Made by a program: the position numbers and the translations under genes. Of a stretch of 64,000 nucleotides of DNA, positions 41,984-54,800 are shown one piece after another. Numbering within the stretch: position 1 is the stretch's first letter; each line of letters opens with the position of its first letter. The notes beneath the pieces are model-generated. The model worked only from the letters and a program-made list of their open reading frames with translations. It searched no databases and had not been told where the DNA came from. The DNA is taken from positions 62,001 through 126,000 of the forward strand of contig JAVKFY010000051.1 of the NCBI GenBank assembly GCA_040223615.1, written 5' to 3'. This stretch comes from JAVKFY01 sp040223615. Lineage in GTDB: Bacteria; Pseudomonadota; Alphaproteobacteria; GCA-2731375.

Positions 41984-44257
41984 CTAGACGAGCTGTTCCT
42001 GGGCGTCGATCACCGCCACCGCCGTCATGTTGACGAGACCGCGCACGCTGATCGAGTTGTGCACGATGTGCGCCGGCTTCGACATGCCGATCAGCATCGG
42101 CCCCACGGCGATGCCATGCGAGATGGTACGCGCCAGGTTGAAGCCGATATTGGCCGCGTCCTGGTTCGGCATGATCAGCAGGTTGGCTGTGCCCTCCAGG
42201 GTCGAGCCCGGGTGGCTGCGGTCGCGCACGTGCTCCGACAATGCCGAGTCGGCCTTCATCTCGCCGTCGACCATCAGGTCCGGCGCCTGCTCCTTCAGAA
42301 GCGCCAGCGCCTGACGCATCTTCAGCGCCGAGGGCGCGTCGGAGGTGCCGAAGTCGGAGTGCGAGACCAGCGCGATGTGCGGCTCGAAACCGAAGCGGCG
42401 CACCCAGGCGGCCGACAGCACCGTCATCTCGGCGATCTCCTGCGCGCTGGGATCGTAGGTCACGGCGGTGTCGGCCATGAACACGGTGGTGTCGTCGGCG
42501 ATCAGAAGCTGCAACGCGGACGCGTCGCTGACCCCGTCGCCCAGTGCGATCACCGAGCGGACATAGTCCAGATGCCAGTCGAAGCGCCCGACGGTGCCGC
42601 AGATCAGCGCGTCGGCGTCGCCCTGCTGCACCATCATCGCGCCCAACAGCGACGAGCGCGTCCGCAGGTGCAGCCTGGCGGTCTGCGGCGACACGCCCTT
42701 GCGCGCCATCATCTCGTGATAGGCGGTGGCGTAGGCGTCATGCTTGTCGTTGTTCGCCTGCTCGATCACCTCGACCGACTTGCCGACCTCGAGCCGCAGG
42801 CCCATCTTCTCGATCTGGTGCTTGATCACGTCTTCGCGGCCGACCAGGACCGGCTTGGCCAGGCCGTCGTCGACCACGATCTGCACCGCGCGCAGAACGC
42901 GCTCTTCCTCGCCCTCGGCATAGACCACGCGCTTGGGCGCTTCCTGCGCCCGGTCGAACAGCGGCTTCATCGCGAAGCCGGTGCGGTACACGCGCTCGTT
43001 GAGCTGACGCTCGTAGGCCTTCATGTCAGCCAGCGGCCGGGTCGCCACGCCGCTGTCCATCGCCGCCCGCGCCACCGCGGCGGAGACCGCCACGATCAGG
43101 CGCGGGTCGAACGGCTTCGGGATGATGTATTCCGGTCCGAACTGCAGCGCCTCGCCGGCATAGGCCGAGGCGACCACGTCGGAGGCCTCCGCCATCGCCA
43201 GGTCGGCGATCGCCTTCACCGCGGCCAGCTTCATCTCCTCGTTGATCGTGGTCGCGCCGGTATCGAGCGCGCCGCGGAACAGGAACGGGAAGCACAGCAC
43301 GTTGTTGACCTGGTTCGGGTAGTCCGACCGGCCGGTCGCCATGATCGCATCGTCACGGGCGCCCTTGACCTCTTCCGGAGTGATCTCCGGCGTCGGGTTG
43401 GCCAGCGCCAGGATCAGCGGCTTGGCCGCCATGCGCTTGCATTGCTCGCCATTCATCGCGCCGGGACCGGAAACGCCGAGGAACACGTCCGCGCCGGTGA
43501 TCGCGTCGTCCAGCGTGCGGTGCGGCGTGTCGATGGCGAAGCGTTCCTTGAACTCGTCCATGCCTTCGCCGCGGCCCTTGTAGATCACGCCGCGCCGGTC
43601 GCACATGGCGATATTCTCCGGCTTGATACCCAGGCTGATGAGCTGCGCCACGCAGGCCTGCGCCGCCGCGCCGGCACCGGAGCAGACCACGCGGACGTCC
43701 TCGACCTTCTTGTCGACCAGCCGCAGGCCGTTATAGACGGCGGCGGCGACGCAGATCGCAGTGCCGTGCTGATCGTCGTGGAACACCGGAATGTTCATCC
43801 GCTCGCGGCACTTCTGCTCGATGATGAAGCATTCCGGCGCCTTGATGTCTTCCAGGTTGATGCCGCCGAAGGTCGGCTCCAGCGCCGCCACGATCTCGAC
43901 CATCTTGTCCGGGTCGGAACAGTCGACCTCGATGTCGAAACAGTCGATGCCGGCGAACTTCTTGAACAGCACCGCCTTGCCTTCCATCACCGGCTTGCCG
44001 GCCAGCGCGCCGATATTGCCCAGACCGAGCACGGCCGAGCCGTTCGAAATCACCGCCACCAGGTTGCCGCGCGAGGTCATGTTGGCGGCCTGCGCCGGGT
44101 CTTCCTCGATCAGCTTGCAGGCGGCGGCGACGCCCGGGGAATAGGCCAGCGACAGGTCAAGCTGGTTGGCCAGGCGCTTGGTCGGCGCCACCGACACCTT
44201 TCCCGGTGTCGGATACTGGTGATACTCGATGGCCATCCGGTCGAGATCGTTGGTCAT
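41984..44257 (-). CDS. maeB: NADP-dependent malic enzyme with phosphotransacetylase-like domain
   Basis: A 757-residue two-domain enzyme. The N-terminal malic enzyme (about 1-430) opens LDRMAIEYHQYPTPGK and carries YSPGVAAACKLI, FHDDQHGTA with the metal-binding Asp pair, and the NAD(P)-binding CSGAGAAAQACV. The C-terminal part (about 435-757) is a phosphotransacetylase-like domain that acts in acetyl-CoA regulation rather than catalysis. It makes pyruvate and NADPH from malate. GGGGGAA stands 7 nt before the ATG. Confidence 0.95.
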   Translation of the reverse strand: MTNDLDRMAIEYHQYPTPGKVSVAPTKRLANQLDLSLAYSPGVAAACKLIEEDPAQAANMTSRGNLVAVISNGSAVLGLGNIGALAGKPVMEGKAVLFKKFAGIDCFDIEVDCSDPDKMVEIVAALEPTFGGINLEDIKAPECFIIEQKCRERMNIPVFHDDQHGTAICVAAAVYNGLRLVDKKVEDVRVVCSGAGAAAQACVAQLISLGIKPENIAMCDRRGVIYKGRGEGMDEFKERFAIDTPHRTLDDAITGADVFLGVSGPGAMNGEQCKRMAAKPLILALANPTPEITPEEVKGARDDAIMATGRSDYPNQVNNVLCFPFLFRGALDTGATTINEEMKLAAVKAIADLAMAEASDVVASAYAGEALQFGPEYIIPKPFDPRLIVAVSAAVARAAMDSGVATRPLADMKAYERQLNERVYRTGFAMKPLFDRAQEAPKRVVYAEGEEERVLRAVQIVVDDGLAKPVLVGREDVIKHQIEKMGLRLEVGKSVEVIEQANNDKHDAYATAYHEMMARKGVSPQTARLHLRTRSSLLGAMMVQQGDADALICGTVGRFDWHLDYVRSVIALGDGVSDASALQLLIADDTTVFMADTAVTYDPSAQEIAEMTVLSAAWVRRFGFEPHIALVSHSDFGTSDAPSALKMRQALALLKEQAPDLMVDGEMKADSALSEHVRDRSHPGSTLEGTANLLIMPNQDAANIGFNLARTISHGIAVGPMLIGMSKPAHIVHNSISVRGLVNMTAVAVIDAQEQLV

Positions 44258-44549
44258 ATTGGCGTTCCCCCAAGAAACGGTGCAAAGGCTAGGGGCGCGT
44301 CTGGCCGGAAGGGCTGTCCGGTCGGCATGCTTCCGCGGCGCGGCGCGTCCTTGCGCCTACACTATACGGACAAGGCGCGGTCGTCTCGGCTGTAAGCCAG
44401 CCGGCCGAATTATGATCCAGGAGGATGCTGCGGACGCGGGCGACGCGGGTTCGGGTTGGCCTGCCGCGCCGTAGTTCGCGGCACAAGGCCTCGCCTTGGC
44501 CCGGCGGGCTTCGGCGATGTTGCCCTCGCTTGCCCCGCGGGCGAAGGCT
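44258..44549. other. Palindrome-rich gap between maeB and tRNA-Leu
   Basis: This 292-nt stretch has no credible gene. On the minus strand a TATAGT (44367-44362) could be a -10 box for maeB, without a clear -35 partner. The part next to the tRNA holds several short stems, such as GCCGCG with CGCGGC (about 44465-44485). ORFs crossing it are read antisense or parallel to the tRNA and are artefacts. Confidence 0.4.
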
Positions 44550-44636
44550 GGTGCGGTCGAGAAGACTCGAACTTCCACGGGGTTTCCCCCACAGCGACCT
44601 CAACGCTGCGCGTCTACCAATTCCGCCACGACCGCA
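44550..44636 (-). tRNA. tRNA-Leu (anticodon GAG)
   Basis: 87 nt with encoded CCA. The acceptor stem is GCGGTCG with CGACCGC (7 bp), followed by ACCA. The anticodon arm is CAGCG-TTGAGGT-CGCTG, giving anticodon GAG for CUC and CUU. The long variable arm (GGGG with CCCC) is the class II mark of leucine tRNAs, and the T arm holds GTTCGAGT. Confidence 0.95.
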
Positions 44637-44649
44637 TTCAACCGCGCCG

Positions 44650-44678
44650 ACATAGCAAATCGCCCCCAGGCCCGCAAG
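44650..44678 (-). promoter_or_regulatory. Promoter of tRNA-Leu
   Basis: On the minus strand TTGCGG (44678-44673) and TATGTC (44655-44650) are spaced by 17 nt. The expected start falls near 44643, about 7 nt before the mature tRNA 5' end. Confidence 0.5.
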
Positions 44679-44698
44679 CGATGCCGGCGATGGCGGGA

Positions 44699-44950
44699 CT
44701 ACTGGCCGCCGACGAACGATTCGGTGATCTGGATCGACACGTTCTCGCCGGAGACGACGATCTCGCCACGCGCGATCAACCGCTTGTTGGCGAAAACCCA
44801 GGCATGGTCCTCGACATGCGCATCCAGCTCGATGACCGCGCCGCGGCCCATCTTCAGGAGCTGATTAATCGGCATGGTGGTCGAGCCGATCACCACCGAG
44901 ATGTCGATGGAGACGTCCTGGATCGAGCTGAGCGCGGCGCCCTTGAGCAT
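44699..44950 (-). CDS. FliN-like SpoA-domain protein (orphan)
   Basis: An 83-residue protein made almost wholly of one SpoA/surface-presentation domain as in FliN: IQDVSIDISVVIGSTTMPINQLLKMGRGAVIELD, then KRLIARGEIVVSGENVSIQITE. Residues such as the MGRG-IELD turn and LIARGEVV are conserved in FliN, which forms the C-ring of the flagellar switch. Full FliN proteins usually have an extra N-terminal segment; here only the core is present. No other flagellar or type III secretion gene lies in the window. It may be a dispersed fliN or a member of another SpoA-based complex. Confidence 0.75.
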   Translation of the reverse strand: MLKGAALSSIQDVSIDISVVIGSTTMPINQLLKMGRGAVIELDAHVEDHAWVFANKRLIARGEIVVSGENVSIQITESFVGGQ

Positions 44951-45029
44951 CTGTTGCGGGTCTTTCCCTGGCCTTGAACCAGCGCCAGATGTGCCATGTT
45001 AGGGTTAGCGGACAGTTAAGGCGGCGGCG

Positions 45030-45701
45030 ATGGCGGGCGAGATCGAGTGGCGGGTCAGTGACGAACCGGTCGACTACCCGGCCGCCGTCGCCGAGATGGA
45101 GGCCCGCGTCGCCGCGATCCACGCCGGCACCGAGCCGGAACTGATCTGGCTGCTCCAACACCCACCGCTCTATACCGCCGGCACCAGTGCCAAGGACGCC
45201 GACCTGCTGCCCGATCCGCGCTTTCCGGTCCACCGCACCGGCCGCGGCGGCCAGTACACCTATCATGGCCCCGGCCAGCGGGTGATCTACGTGCTGCTCG
45301 ACCTGCACCGCTGGGGCTGCGACGTGCGCGGTTTCGTTGGCCGGCTGGAGGCCTGGACCATCGCCGCGCTGGCCGCGTTCAACCTGCGCGGCGAGTTGCG
45401 GCCCGGCCGGATCGGCGTCTGGGTCGACCGGCACGGGTCGGATGCCAAGATCGCCGCCATCGGCGTCCGCATCCGCCACTGGATCAGCTTCCACGGCATC
45501 TCGATCAATGTCGAACCGGACCTGAGCCACTATGCCGGCATCGTGCCCTGCGGGATCAGCGACGCCGGCGTGACATCGCTGGTCGACATGGGCCTGCCGG
45601 TGACCCTGCACGACCTCGACGTCGCGCTGCAGACCACCTTCGCCGAAGCGATGGAGGTGTCTGAGATCGCCGGGTCGAGCCCGGCACTGACGGTAACATA
45701 G
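45030..45701 (+). CDS. lipB: Lipoyl(octanoyl) transferase
   Basis: A 223-residue enzyme moving octanoyl from ACP to the lipoyl domains of pyruvate and 2-oxoglutarate dehydrogenases. Family motifs are HPPLYTAGTSAKDADLL, GRGGQYTYHGPGQ, the catalytic Lys in SDAKIAAIGVRIRHW and the catalytic Cys in GIVPCGI. It is divergent from the FliN-like gene with 79 nt between, and convergent with acylphosphatase. Confidence 0.95.
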   Translation: MAGEIEWRVSDEPVDYPAAVAEMEARVAAIHAGTEPELIWLLQHPPLYTAGTSAKDADLLPDPRFPVHRTGRGGQYTYHGPGQRVIYVLLDLHRWGCDVRGFVGRLEAWTIAALAAFNLRGELRPGRIGVWVDRHGSDAKIAAIGVRIRHWISFHGISINVEPDLSHYAGIVPCGISDAGVTSLVDMGLPVTLHDLDVALQTTFAEAMEVSEIAGSSPALTVT

Positions 45702-45733
45702 AAGCCGCCATGCCCCGAGTTGGTCCGGGCCTC

Positions 45734-46004
45734 TCAGGCCGTCGGGCGCTGGTGAAAACGCTCGGACAGGTCCTCCGCGTCCTCGACCGCGACGTTGTCG
45801 ACCCGGGCCGATGGCGGGCCATGGTGGCAGGCCTGGATAAAATCATCGACAGCCGCCGCCTTGCCCGCGACGACCGTCTCCACGCTGCCGTCGCGGCGGT
45901 TGCGGACCCAGCCGTCCAGGCCGAGCGCGGTGGCGGTCTCCACCGCCCAGCCGCGATACCAGACGCCCTGGACCCGGCCGGTGATCGTCAGATGACGCGC
46001 GACC

Positions 46005-46012
<8 letters not shown>
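45734..46012 (-). CDS. acyP: Acylphosphatase
   Basis: A 92-residue protein that hydrolyses acyl phosphates. The signature TGRVQGVWYRGWAVETA holds the catalytic Arg, and GWVRNRRDGSVE the catalytic Asn. The start is a TTG that lies inside the end of pccA (8-nt overlap), so translation is probably coupled. The ORF has no ATG or GTG near the N-terminus. Confidence 0.85.
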
Positions 46013-48014
<2,002 letters not shown>

Positions 48015-48016
48015 GG

Positions 48017-49549
<1,533 letters not shown>

Positions 49550-49611
49550 TCCCAGCCCTCCCCATCCGTGGTCCGTCGGCATAGCACCAATATGACTGCC
49601 CGGCCAGCGGC

Positions 49612-50310
49612 TTAGCCCTTTAATAGCGCGAGAAAGCGGGCGCCGGCGCGAGCCTCGACCAGGCGCCGCTCGGTGCGCCGGGCGGCTTCCGCGTCGATGC
49701 CCCAGCGCTGCTCCTGGTAGGCCTCGTCGAGCCGCGCGGCGGCAAATGCGGTGTCGATGTCGGTCGCCGCCTCCCACACCGCCAGCGTCAGCACCAGCGA
49801 GCCGAACATCGCGGTCAGGTCGCTCAAGCCCGCCAGCGCCATGTCGTCGCCGGCCTCCAGCGCGCGGCGCAGCGCCGCCGCCGTCCCGTCGGGTTGCGGC
49901 TCGGCGATCAGTCGGTCGACGATCCGGAAAGCGATACGATAGCGCGCCGCCGCCCAGTCCAGGTGCGGCTGCCACGCGGCGTCCTGCTCGGCGCGCAACT
50001 CGGTGCCGATCTCGTCGCGGTAGTACAGCAGGTCGGTCTCGCCATAGGGCGCCGTCGCCGCCAGCACCTCCTCGCGTTTCGCCGGGATCAGGTCGATGGC
50101 GGCGTTGGAGAGACGCAGCAGGTGCATGTCCGACGGCTTGATCTGCTCGCCCTGCACCGCCCACTCGGCTGCCACCGCGTCGGCCAGCGCCGCCGTCGGC
50201 AGCACCAGCGGCGCCTTCTTCGGCGTGCGCACCGGCCGTCCATCCAGCAGCACGGTGTGACCGCCACCATCGGCCGTGGCCGTCGTCGCCTCTTTGTAGA
50301 ACCGCTTCAT
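49612..50310 (-). CDS. ATP12-family F1-ATPase assembly chaperone
   Basis: A 232-residue protein of the ATP12 family, which in mitochondria guards the F1 alpha subunit before assembly. The opening MKRFYKEATT, LLDGRPVRTPKKAPLVLP, AAEWAVQGEQIKPSDMHL and TDLLYYR motifs are typical. The family is limited to alphaproteobacteria and mitochondria, which supports the taxon. It lies between asmA and pccB, 4 nt from the former. Confidence 0.9.
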   Translation of the reverse strand: MKRFYKEATTATADGGGHTVLLDGRPVRTPKKAPLVLPTAALADAVAAEWAVQGEQIKPSDMHLLRLSNAAIDLIPAKREEVLAATAPYGETDLLYYRDEIGTELRAEQDAAWQPHLDWAAARYRIAFRIVDRLIAEPQPDGTAAALRRALEAGDDMALAGLSDLTAMFGSLVLTLAVWEAATDIDTAFAAARLDEAYQEQRWGIDAEAARRTERRLVEARAGARFLALLKG

Positions 50311-50314
50311 CCGC

Positions 50315-52876
50315 CTACTTGAACAGCTTGCCGAGACCCTTGACCGCACCGCCGACGGCGTCGCCCACGCTCTCGGCGGCGCCACCGACCGCCTTCACCG
50401 CGCCGCTGGCGGCGTCGGTCGCCTTGTCGACCACATCCCGCTCCTTCGGCATCGATCGCACCTCGCGGGCACAGGGATGTTCATCGCCATTGCCGATGCT
50501 CAACATGGGTAGCAGCAGGCCGGCGCCCGGCAGCAACGCATTGCCGACCAGCGCCTGCACCGCGCTCCAGGCCAGCGAGCCGGCATCCGGCGTCACCGAC
50601 GGGTCGCTCAGCGGCCCGGTGACGTTCACTCGCTGCGCCAGACTGAACAGGCTCGGTTCCTTCGGCGCCGGCAGCAGCGACAGGTCATAGCGCTCCGCAC
50701 CCAGGTTCACCCGTCCCTCGCCGGTGACGATGATCTTGTCTGTCGACAGGAACAGCGCCTTGGCGTCGGCCAGGCCGCGGTGGATCGAGAAATTGGCCAA
50801 CAGGCACTGCATCGGCGTGCTGGCGCGGCTGTCCGTCGCCTGGCTGAAGATCTCGGTCGCCAGATCGGCGGCGATCAGGTTGATCAGTTCGCTCTCGATG
50901 GTGCCGTCGGCGGCGACCAGCGCCGCCTCGCCGGCCAGATTGGCGGCGATGGCATGCGGGCTGTCGCCGCGCCCGGCGACGCGGATGTCGATGTCGGCAC
51001 GGCCGCTCAGCGCCGTCGGCTGTTTCGTCAGCGCCGACAGGACGCCCAGCTTCACGCCGGTGCCACGGGTTTCCAGTCGCAACGTCGGCGGGCTGGCCGT
51101 GACATCGATCTCGACCGTGGCGCCGATCTCGCCGCCATCGAAGGCGAAGGGCGCCATGTCGAGTCGCACATTGCCGCCCGCCGTCACCATCCGCATCGTC
51201 ACTTTGTCGCCGCGATGCTCGCCGATCGAGATCGCATCCGCGACCAGCGTCACGTCGGCGTCCAGCACGGCCAGCGCACCGAACGGCAACGGGACTTCGG
51301 AGAACACCCGCTCACCCGTGCCACCGCCGGCCAGCAGCTTGTCCAGCACCAGGTGCGGCACATGGAACTCGCCGGTCAGCGCATCGCCCGGCCGGTAGGT
51401 CGCCTTGCCGGTGAGCGCCATCTCGCCGACCTTGAAAGTCGCATCGCTGAATTCGATGGCGCCGTCCTCGCCGGGCACCACCGCCATCTCGGCCGACACC
51501 GCGCCGCTGTCGGCCGGCATCGACGCATCGAGCGCGGCCAGCGACGGCGCCGCCACCGTCACCTGCAACGCCACGTCGGTGCGGTCCAGCACATTGCCGA
51601 TCGACCCGCTGGCCCGCAGGCGCAGGCCCTGGCCCGCGGTATTCTCGACCGCGAGGTCGCTCAGCCGCAGCTTGTCGCCATCGCCAACCAGCCTGCCAGC
51701 CACCGTGTAGGGACCGTACGCCGCCAGCGCTGGTGGCAAGTCAGGCACCTGGCTGACCGAGCCGGAAACCGTCAGATCGGCGTCGCGGAATGGCAGGCCG
51801 CCGATGCTGCCTTTCACCGTGATATCGTAATGCTCGGGCAGCGTCAGCCGGGCCGTGAGCGCTGGTATCGTGAGACGGCCGTCGGCGTCGGCGATCCGGC
51901 CCTCGGCATCGAGGCCGCCGCCCAACATCGGCGCCTGGCCGAGCAACGGCGTCAATGCCGCGACGTCCGGCGCGCTCGCCGTGAAGGTCAGCTCGACGCC
52001 GCGCAGCGCCCCGACATCGTCGACCTTGCCGCTGATATGGCCCTGTAGCGCGCCGCCGTCGCCGCCGACGAGCAGATCGATATCGCGCGCGGCCAGCAGT
52101 TCGCCCTGCCCGGCCAATGTCGCCGTGCCTTTGACCGGGCCGATCGGCGCCATCTCGATCCCGATCAGCGCCAGCAGGTCAGCCAGTTCAAGCGAGTCGA
52201 TCGTGGCCTTGCCAGTCAGTTCAGCCGCCGCGACTTCGCCATCGAAGGCGATTGCCGAGTCGCCAAGCGTGCCCTGCAGCCGGGTGCCGTAGCGACTGCC
52301 GCCGGTCACCTCGCCGGGGCTGCCGAGCGTGCCCTTGACCTCGAACGGCGCGAGTCGGTCGGGTGCCGCGCCGATCCGGCCGCTGCCGTCCAGCGCGGTT
52401 CGCGCGCCGTCGCGCTTGGCGCCGAACTGCTCCAGCCACACGTCGACCTCGTGTCCGGCATAGCTCAGGTGCAGGCCGATGGCACTCATCCGCACGTCGG
52501 CGACGCGCGCCAGCCGCGGTTCGGGCACGCCGGTCAGATCGCTTTCATCAAGCCGAACCCGGCCGTCGCGCACACGCAGTTCCTCGATGACCAGTTCGTC
52601 GCGCAGCAGCGGCCAAAGCCGCACGCTCAGTTCGATCTCGCGGATATCCGCCTTGGCCGGTGCATCGCTTCCCTCGCCGTTGACCAGCAGGTCGGTGATC
52701 CGAACGGCGGTAACGGTTCCCAGGTCATAGCTCAACGTCTCGATCCGAACCGCCTGACCGAACGCCTCGGCAAGCTTCCCCTCCACGAACTGCTTGGGGT
52801 CGAACGCGAGCCAGGCGACGACGCCGGCCGCCACCAGGGCGGCGGGGACGCCGATCAGCCAGGCGCGACGGGCCAT
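50315..52876 (-). CDS. AsmA family envelope protein
   Basis: An 853-residue protein anchored by one N-terminal helix (about 5-25) and projecting into the periplasm as a long beta-rich structure. The AsmA signature is seen near the start (FDPKQFVEGKLAEAFGQAVRI) and at the C-terminal conserved block (SLFSLAQRVNVTGPLSDPSVTP). Relatives such as TamB and YhdP carry lipids between membranes. The tail is rich in Gly, Ala and Val with a repeated GAV(K/G) pattern and ends LGKLFK. It starts 1 nt after the hydrolase stop. Confidence 0.85.
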   Translation of the reverse strand: MARRAWLIGVPAALVAAGVVAWLAFDPKQFVEGKLAEAFGQAVRIETLSYDLGTVTAVRITDLLVNGEGSDAPAKADIREIELSVRLWPLLRDELVIEELRVRDGRVRLDESDLTGVPEPRLARVADVRMSAIGLHLSYAGHEVDVWLEQFGAKRDGARTALDGSGRIGAAPDRLAPFEVKGTLGSPGEVTGGSRYGTRLQGTLGDSAIAFDGEVAAAELTGKATIDSLELADLLALIGIEMAPIGPVKGTATLAGQGELLAARDIDLLVGGDGGALQGHISGKVDDVGALRGVELTFTASAPDVAALTPLLGQAPMLGGGLDAEGRIADADGRLTIPALTARLTLPEHYDITVKGSIGGLPFRDADLTVSGSVSQVPDLPPALAAYGPYTVAGRLVGDGDKLRLSDLAVENTAGQGLRLRASGSIGNVLDRTDVALQVTVAAPSLAALDASMPADSGAVSAEMAVVPGEDGAIEFSDATFKVGEMALTGKATYRPGDALTGEFHVPHLVLDKLLAGGGTGERVFSEVPLPFGALAVLDADVTLVADAISIGEHRGDKVTMRMVTAGGNVRLDMAPFAFDGGEIGATVEIDVTASPPTLRLETRGTGVKLGVLSALTKQPTALSGRADIDIRVAGRGDSPHAIAANLAGEAALVAADGTIESELINLIAADLATEIFSQATDSRASTPMQCLLANFSIHRGLADAKALFLSTDKIIVTGEGRVNLGAERYDLSLLPAPKEPSLFSLAQRVNVTGPLSDPSVTPDAGSLAWSAVQALVGNALLPGAGLLLPMLSIGNGDEHPCAREVRSMPKERDVVDKATDAASGAVKAVGGAAESVGDAVGGAVKGLGKLFK

Positions 52877-52877
52877 G

Positions 52878-53780
52878 CTAGCCCTCCCGGTTGTCGTCGC
52901 CGGCCAGCATGATCGAGCCGGTGGCGGAGATCGAGCGCGGGTCGCGCTGCGTCCACCGGTCCAGTTCGACCGCGGAGAAGAACTCGGCCAGGTGCTGGTT
53001 GAACATCGTCGGCTCCTCCAGGTTGATGGCGTGCCCGGTGCGCGGCGCCACCCAAAGGCCGGACGACGGGATCGCCCGCTTCATGAAGATGTTGGCATCC
53101 AGGCACGGATCGTCCTCGTCGCCGGTGACCAGCAGCGTCGGCACGGCCAGCGCCTTCATCTGGTCCTCCAGGTCGTAGAGCGAAGGTCGCTTGGCCTGCA
53201 CGCCGCGCAGCGTGTTGGCCCGCCCCAGGGGTTCGTGCTCGCAGAACTGCGCCACCGACTCCGCGAAGCCGCGCGGATCCTTGTTCTGGTACTGCACCCG
53301 CGTGGTGCCGTACATGTAGGACTTCGCGACCTCCTCGGTGCCGACCGCGAGGAACCGGTCGGCGACGACGTTTGACTCCTCCGAGAACCGGTTCACCTCG
53401 CCCTTCGGCGCGCCGTAGCCGCAGCCCGCCACCACCAGCGACTTCGCCAGCTTGGCGTGGCGGAAGCCGAAGTGCAGCGTCGCGAACCCGCCCATCGACA
53501 GGCCGACCACGTGCGCCTTGTCGATCTTCAGGTGGTTCAGCACTGCGGCGATGTCGTCGGCGGCGATGTCCTGGCCGTAATGGCTGGAATCCTCCGGCAC
53601 GTCGGAGGGGGCGTAGCCGCGCGCGTTGTAAACCACGCACCGGTAGCGCCGCGAGAAGTAGCGCACCTGCGGCTCCCAGCTGCGCAGGTCGGCGGCGAAC
53701 TCGTGCACGAAGATGATCGGGAAGCCGCTGCCGGCCTCCTCGTAGTAGAGCTTGGCGCCGTCGCTTTGCGCGTAGGGCAT
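52878..53780 (-). CDS. Alpha/beta hydrolase
   Basis: A 300-residue alpha/beta-fold hydrolase. The nucleophile elbow is GLSMGG (Ser near residue 96), the acid is in VTGDEDDPCLD and the His in PRTGHAINLEEP. The oxyanion segment HEFAAD follows the first strands. Small C-C bond hydrolases, lactonases and 3-oxoadipate enol-lactone hydrolases look alike here, and the substrate cannot be named. The gene overlaps none but stands 1 nt from asmA. Confidence 0.85.
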   Translation of the reverse strand: MPYAQSDGAKLYYEEAGSGFPIIFVHEFAADLRSWEPQVRYFSRRYRCVVYNARGYAPSDVPEDSSHYGQDIAADDIAAVLNHLKIDKAHVVGLSMGGFATLHFGFRHAKLAKSLVVAGCGYGAPKGEVNRFSEESNVVADRFLAVGTEEVAKSYMYGTTRVQYQNKDPRGFAESVAQFCEHEPLGRANTLRGVQAKRPSLYDLEDQMKALAVPTLLVTGDEDDPCLDANIFMKRAIPSSGLWVAPRTGHAINLEEPTMFNQHLAEFFSAVELDRWTQRDPRSISATGSIMLAGDDNREG

Positions 53781-53797
53781 GGACGTCCTCCCGGGGG

Positions 53798-54745
53798 CTA
53801 ACGGGCGCCGGCGGGATCGAAGCCCAGGCGGCGCATGGTCTCCAGTATATGCGACGACGGCGGCGCTTCGAGTTCAAGCATGCCGCCACCGGGATGTGGG
53901 ATACGCAGCGCGCGGGCGTGCAAGTGCAGCTTCCTGGCATCGGCGACACTGTCGAGGAAGGCGGCGCGCCCGCCATACTTGCCGTCGCCCAGGATCGGAC
54001 AGCCGGCCTCGGCGCAGTGTGCGCGGAGCTGATGCGTACGCCCTGTGACCGGCCGCAGTTCCAGGAACGACGCCTGCCGGGCCGCACTGTCCAGCATCCG
54101 GTAGAGGGTCACCGCCGACTTGCCGTCGTCAGCGGCGCGCATGCGTTCCGAACCGGCACCGCCGGTCTTGGCCAGGCGCTGGTCGAACTTGCCCTGCTTG
54201 GCCGGCGGCACGCCGACGACGATGGCCCAGTAGAGCTTCTCGGTGTCGCGTTCGCGGAACGCCTGGGTCAGCTTGCGCGCGGCAACGGAGGTACGTGCCA
54301 GGACCAGCAGGCCGCTGGTGTCCTGGTCCAGACGATGCACCAGTTTCGGGCGCTCCTTCTTCTCGAAGGTGAGGCCGTCGAGCAGCGCGTCGACGCTGCG
54401 CCCGACGCCGCTGCCGCCCTGCACCGCCAGCCCGGCCGGCTTGTCGATGACGATGACGTGCTCGTCCATGTGCACGATGGCGTCGGCCAGTTCCTTCACG
54501 CCGCGCGGATCGGGCGCCCTCGCCTTCGGCGGCGCCGTCGCGTCCAACGGCGGCACGCGGATCTGCTGGCCGGCCTCCAGGCGTGTGTTGCCCTTCGCCC
54601 GGTGACCGTCGACCCGGATCTGGCCGGTACGCAGCAGCTTCTCCAGCCGGCCATGCGGCACGCCCGGGAAGTGCTGTCGGAACCAGCGGTCGAGGCGCTG
54701 GCCGTCCGCGTCCGCGCCAACCGAATGCTGAGATACACCGCTCAT
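53798..54745 (-). CDS. RluA-family 23S rRNA pseudouridine synthase (RluC-like)
   Basis: A 315-residue enzyme. The N-terminal S4 domain (about 15-75, DRWFRQHFPGVPHGRLEKLLRTG) binds RNA; the catalytic domain has HRLDQDTSGLLVLAR with the nucleophilic Asp, and LRPVTGRTHQLRAHCAEAGCPILGD. RluC changes U955, U2504 and U2580 of 23S rRNA; RluD is the alternative. The ATG at 54745 gives the best S4 start. Confidence 0.88.
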   Translation of the reverse strand: MSGVSQHSVGADADGQRLDRWFRQHFPGVPHGRLEKLLRTGQIRVDGHRAKGNTRLEAGQQIRVPPLDATAPPKARAPDPRGVKELADAIVHMDEHVIVIDKPAGLAVQGGSGVGRSVDALLDGLTFEKKERPKLVHRLDQDTSGLLVLARTSVAARKLTQAFRERDTEKLYWAIVVGVPPAKQGKFDQRLAKTGGAGSERMRAADDGKSAVTLYRMLDSAARQASFLELRPVTGRTHQLRAHCAEAGCPILGDGKYGGRAAFLDSVADARKLHLHARALRIPHPGGGMLELEAPPSSHILETMRRLGFDPAGAR

Positions 54746-54800
54746 GGCCGTGCCCAGCAGGACACGGCCCATTTATCATCATGAGTGTGCTCTTGCGCGC

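Noticed and set aside
41495..44395. Plus-strand ORF of 966 codons opposite mgtE and maeB
   Set aside because: Antisense shadow of two certain genes, with no recognisable domain.
44425..44977. Plus-strand ORFs with GREDSNFHG-like peptides
   Set aside because: This peptide comes from reading the antisense strand of tRNA-Leu, a well-known annotation artefact.
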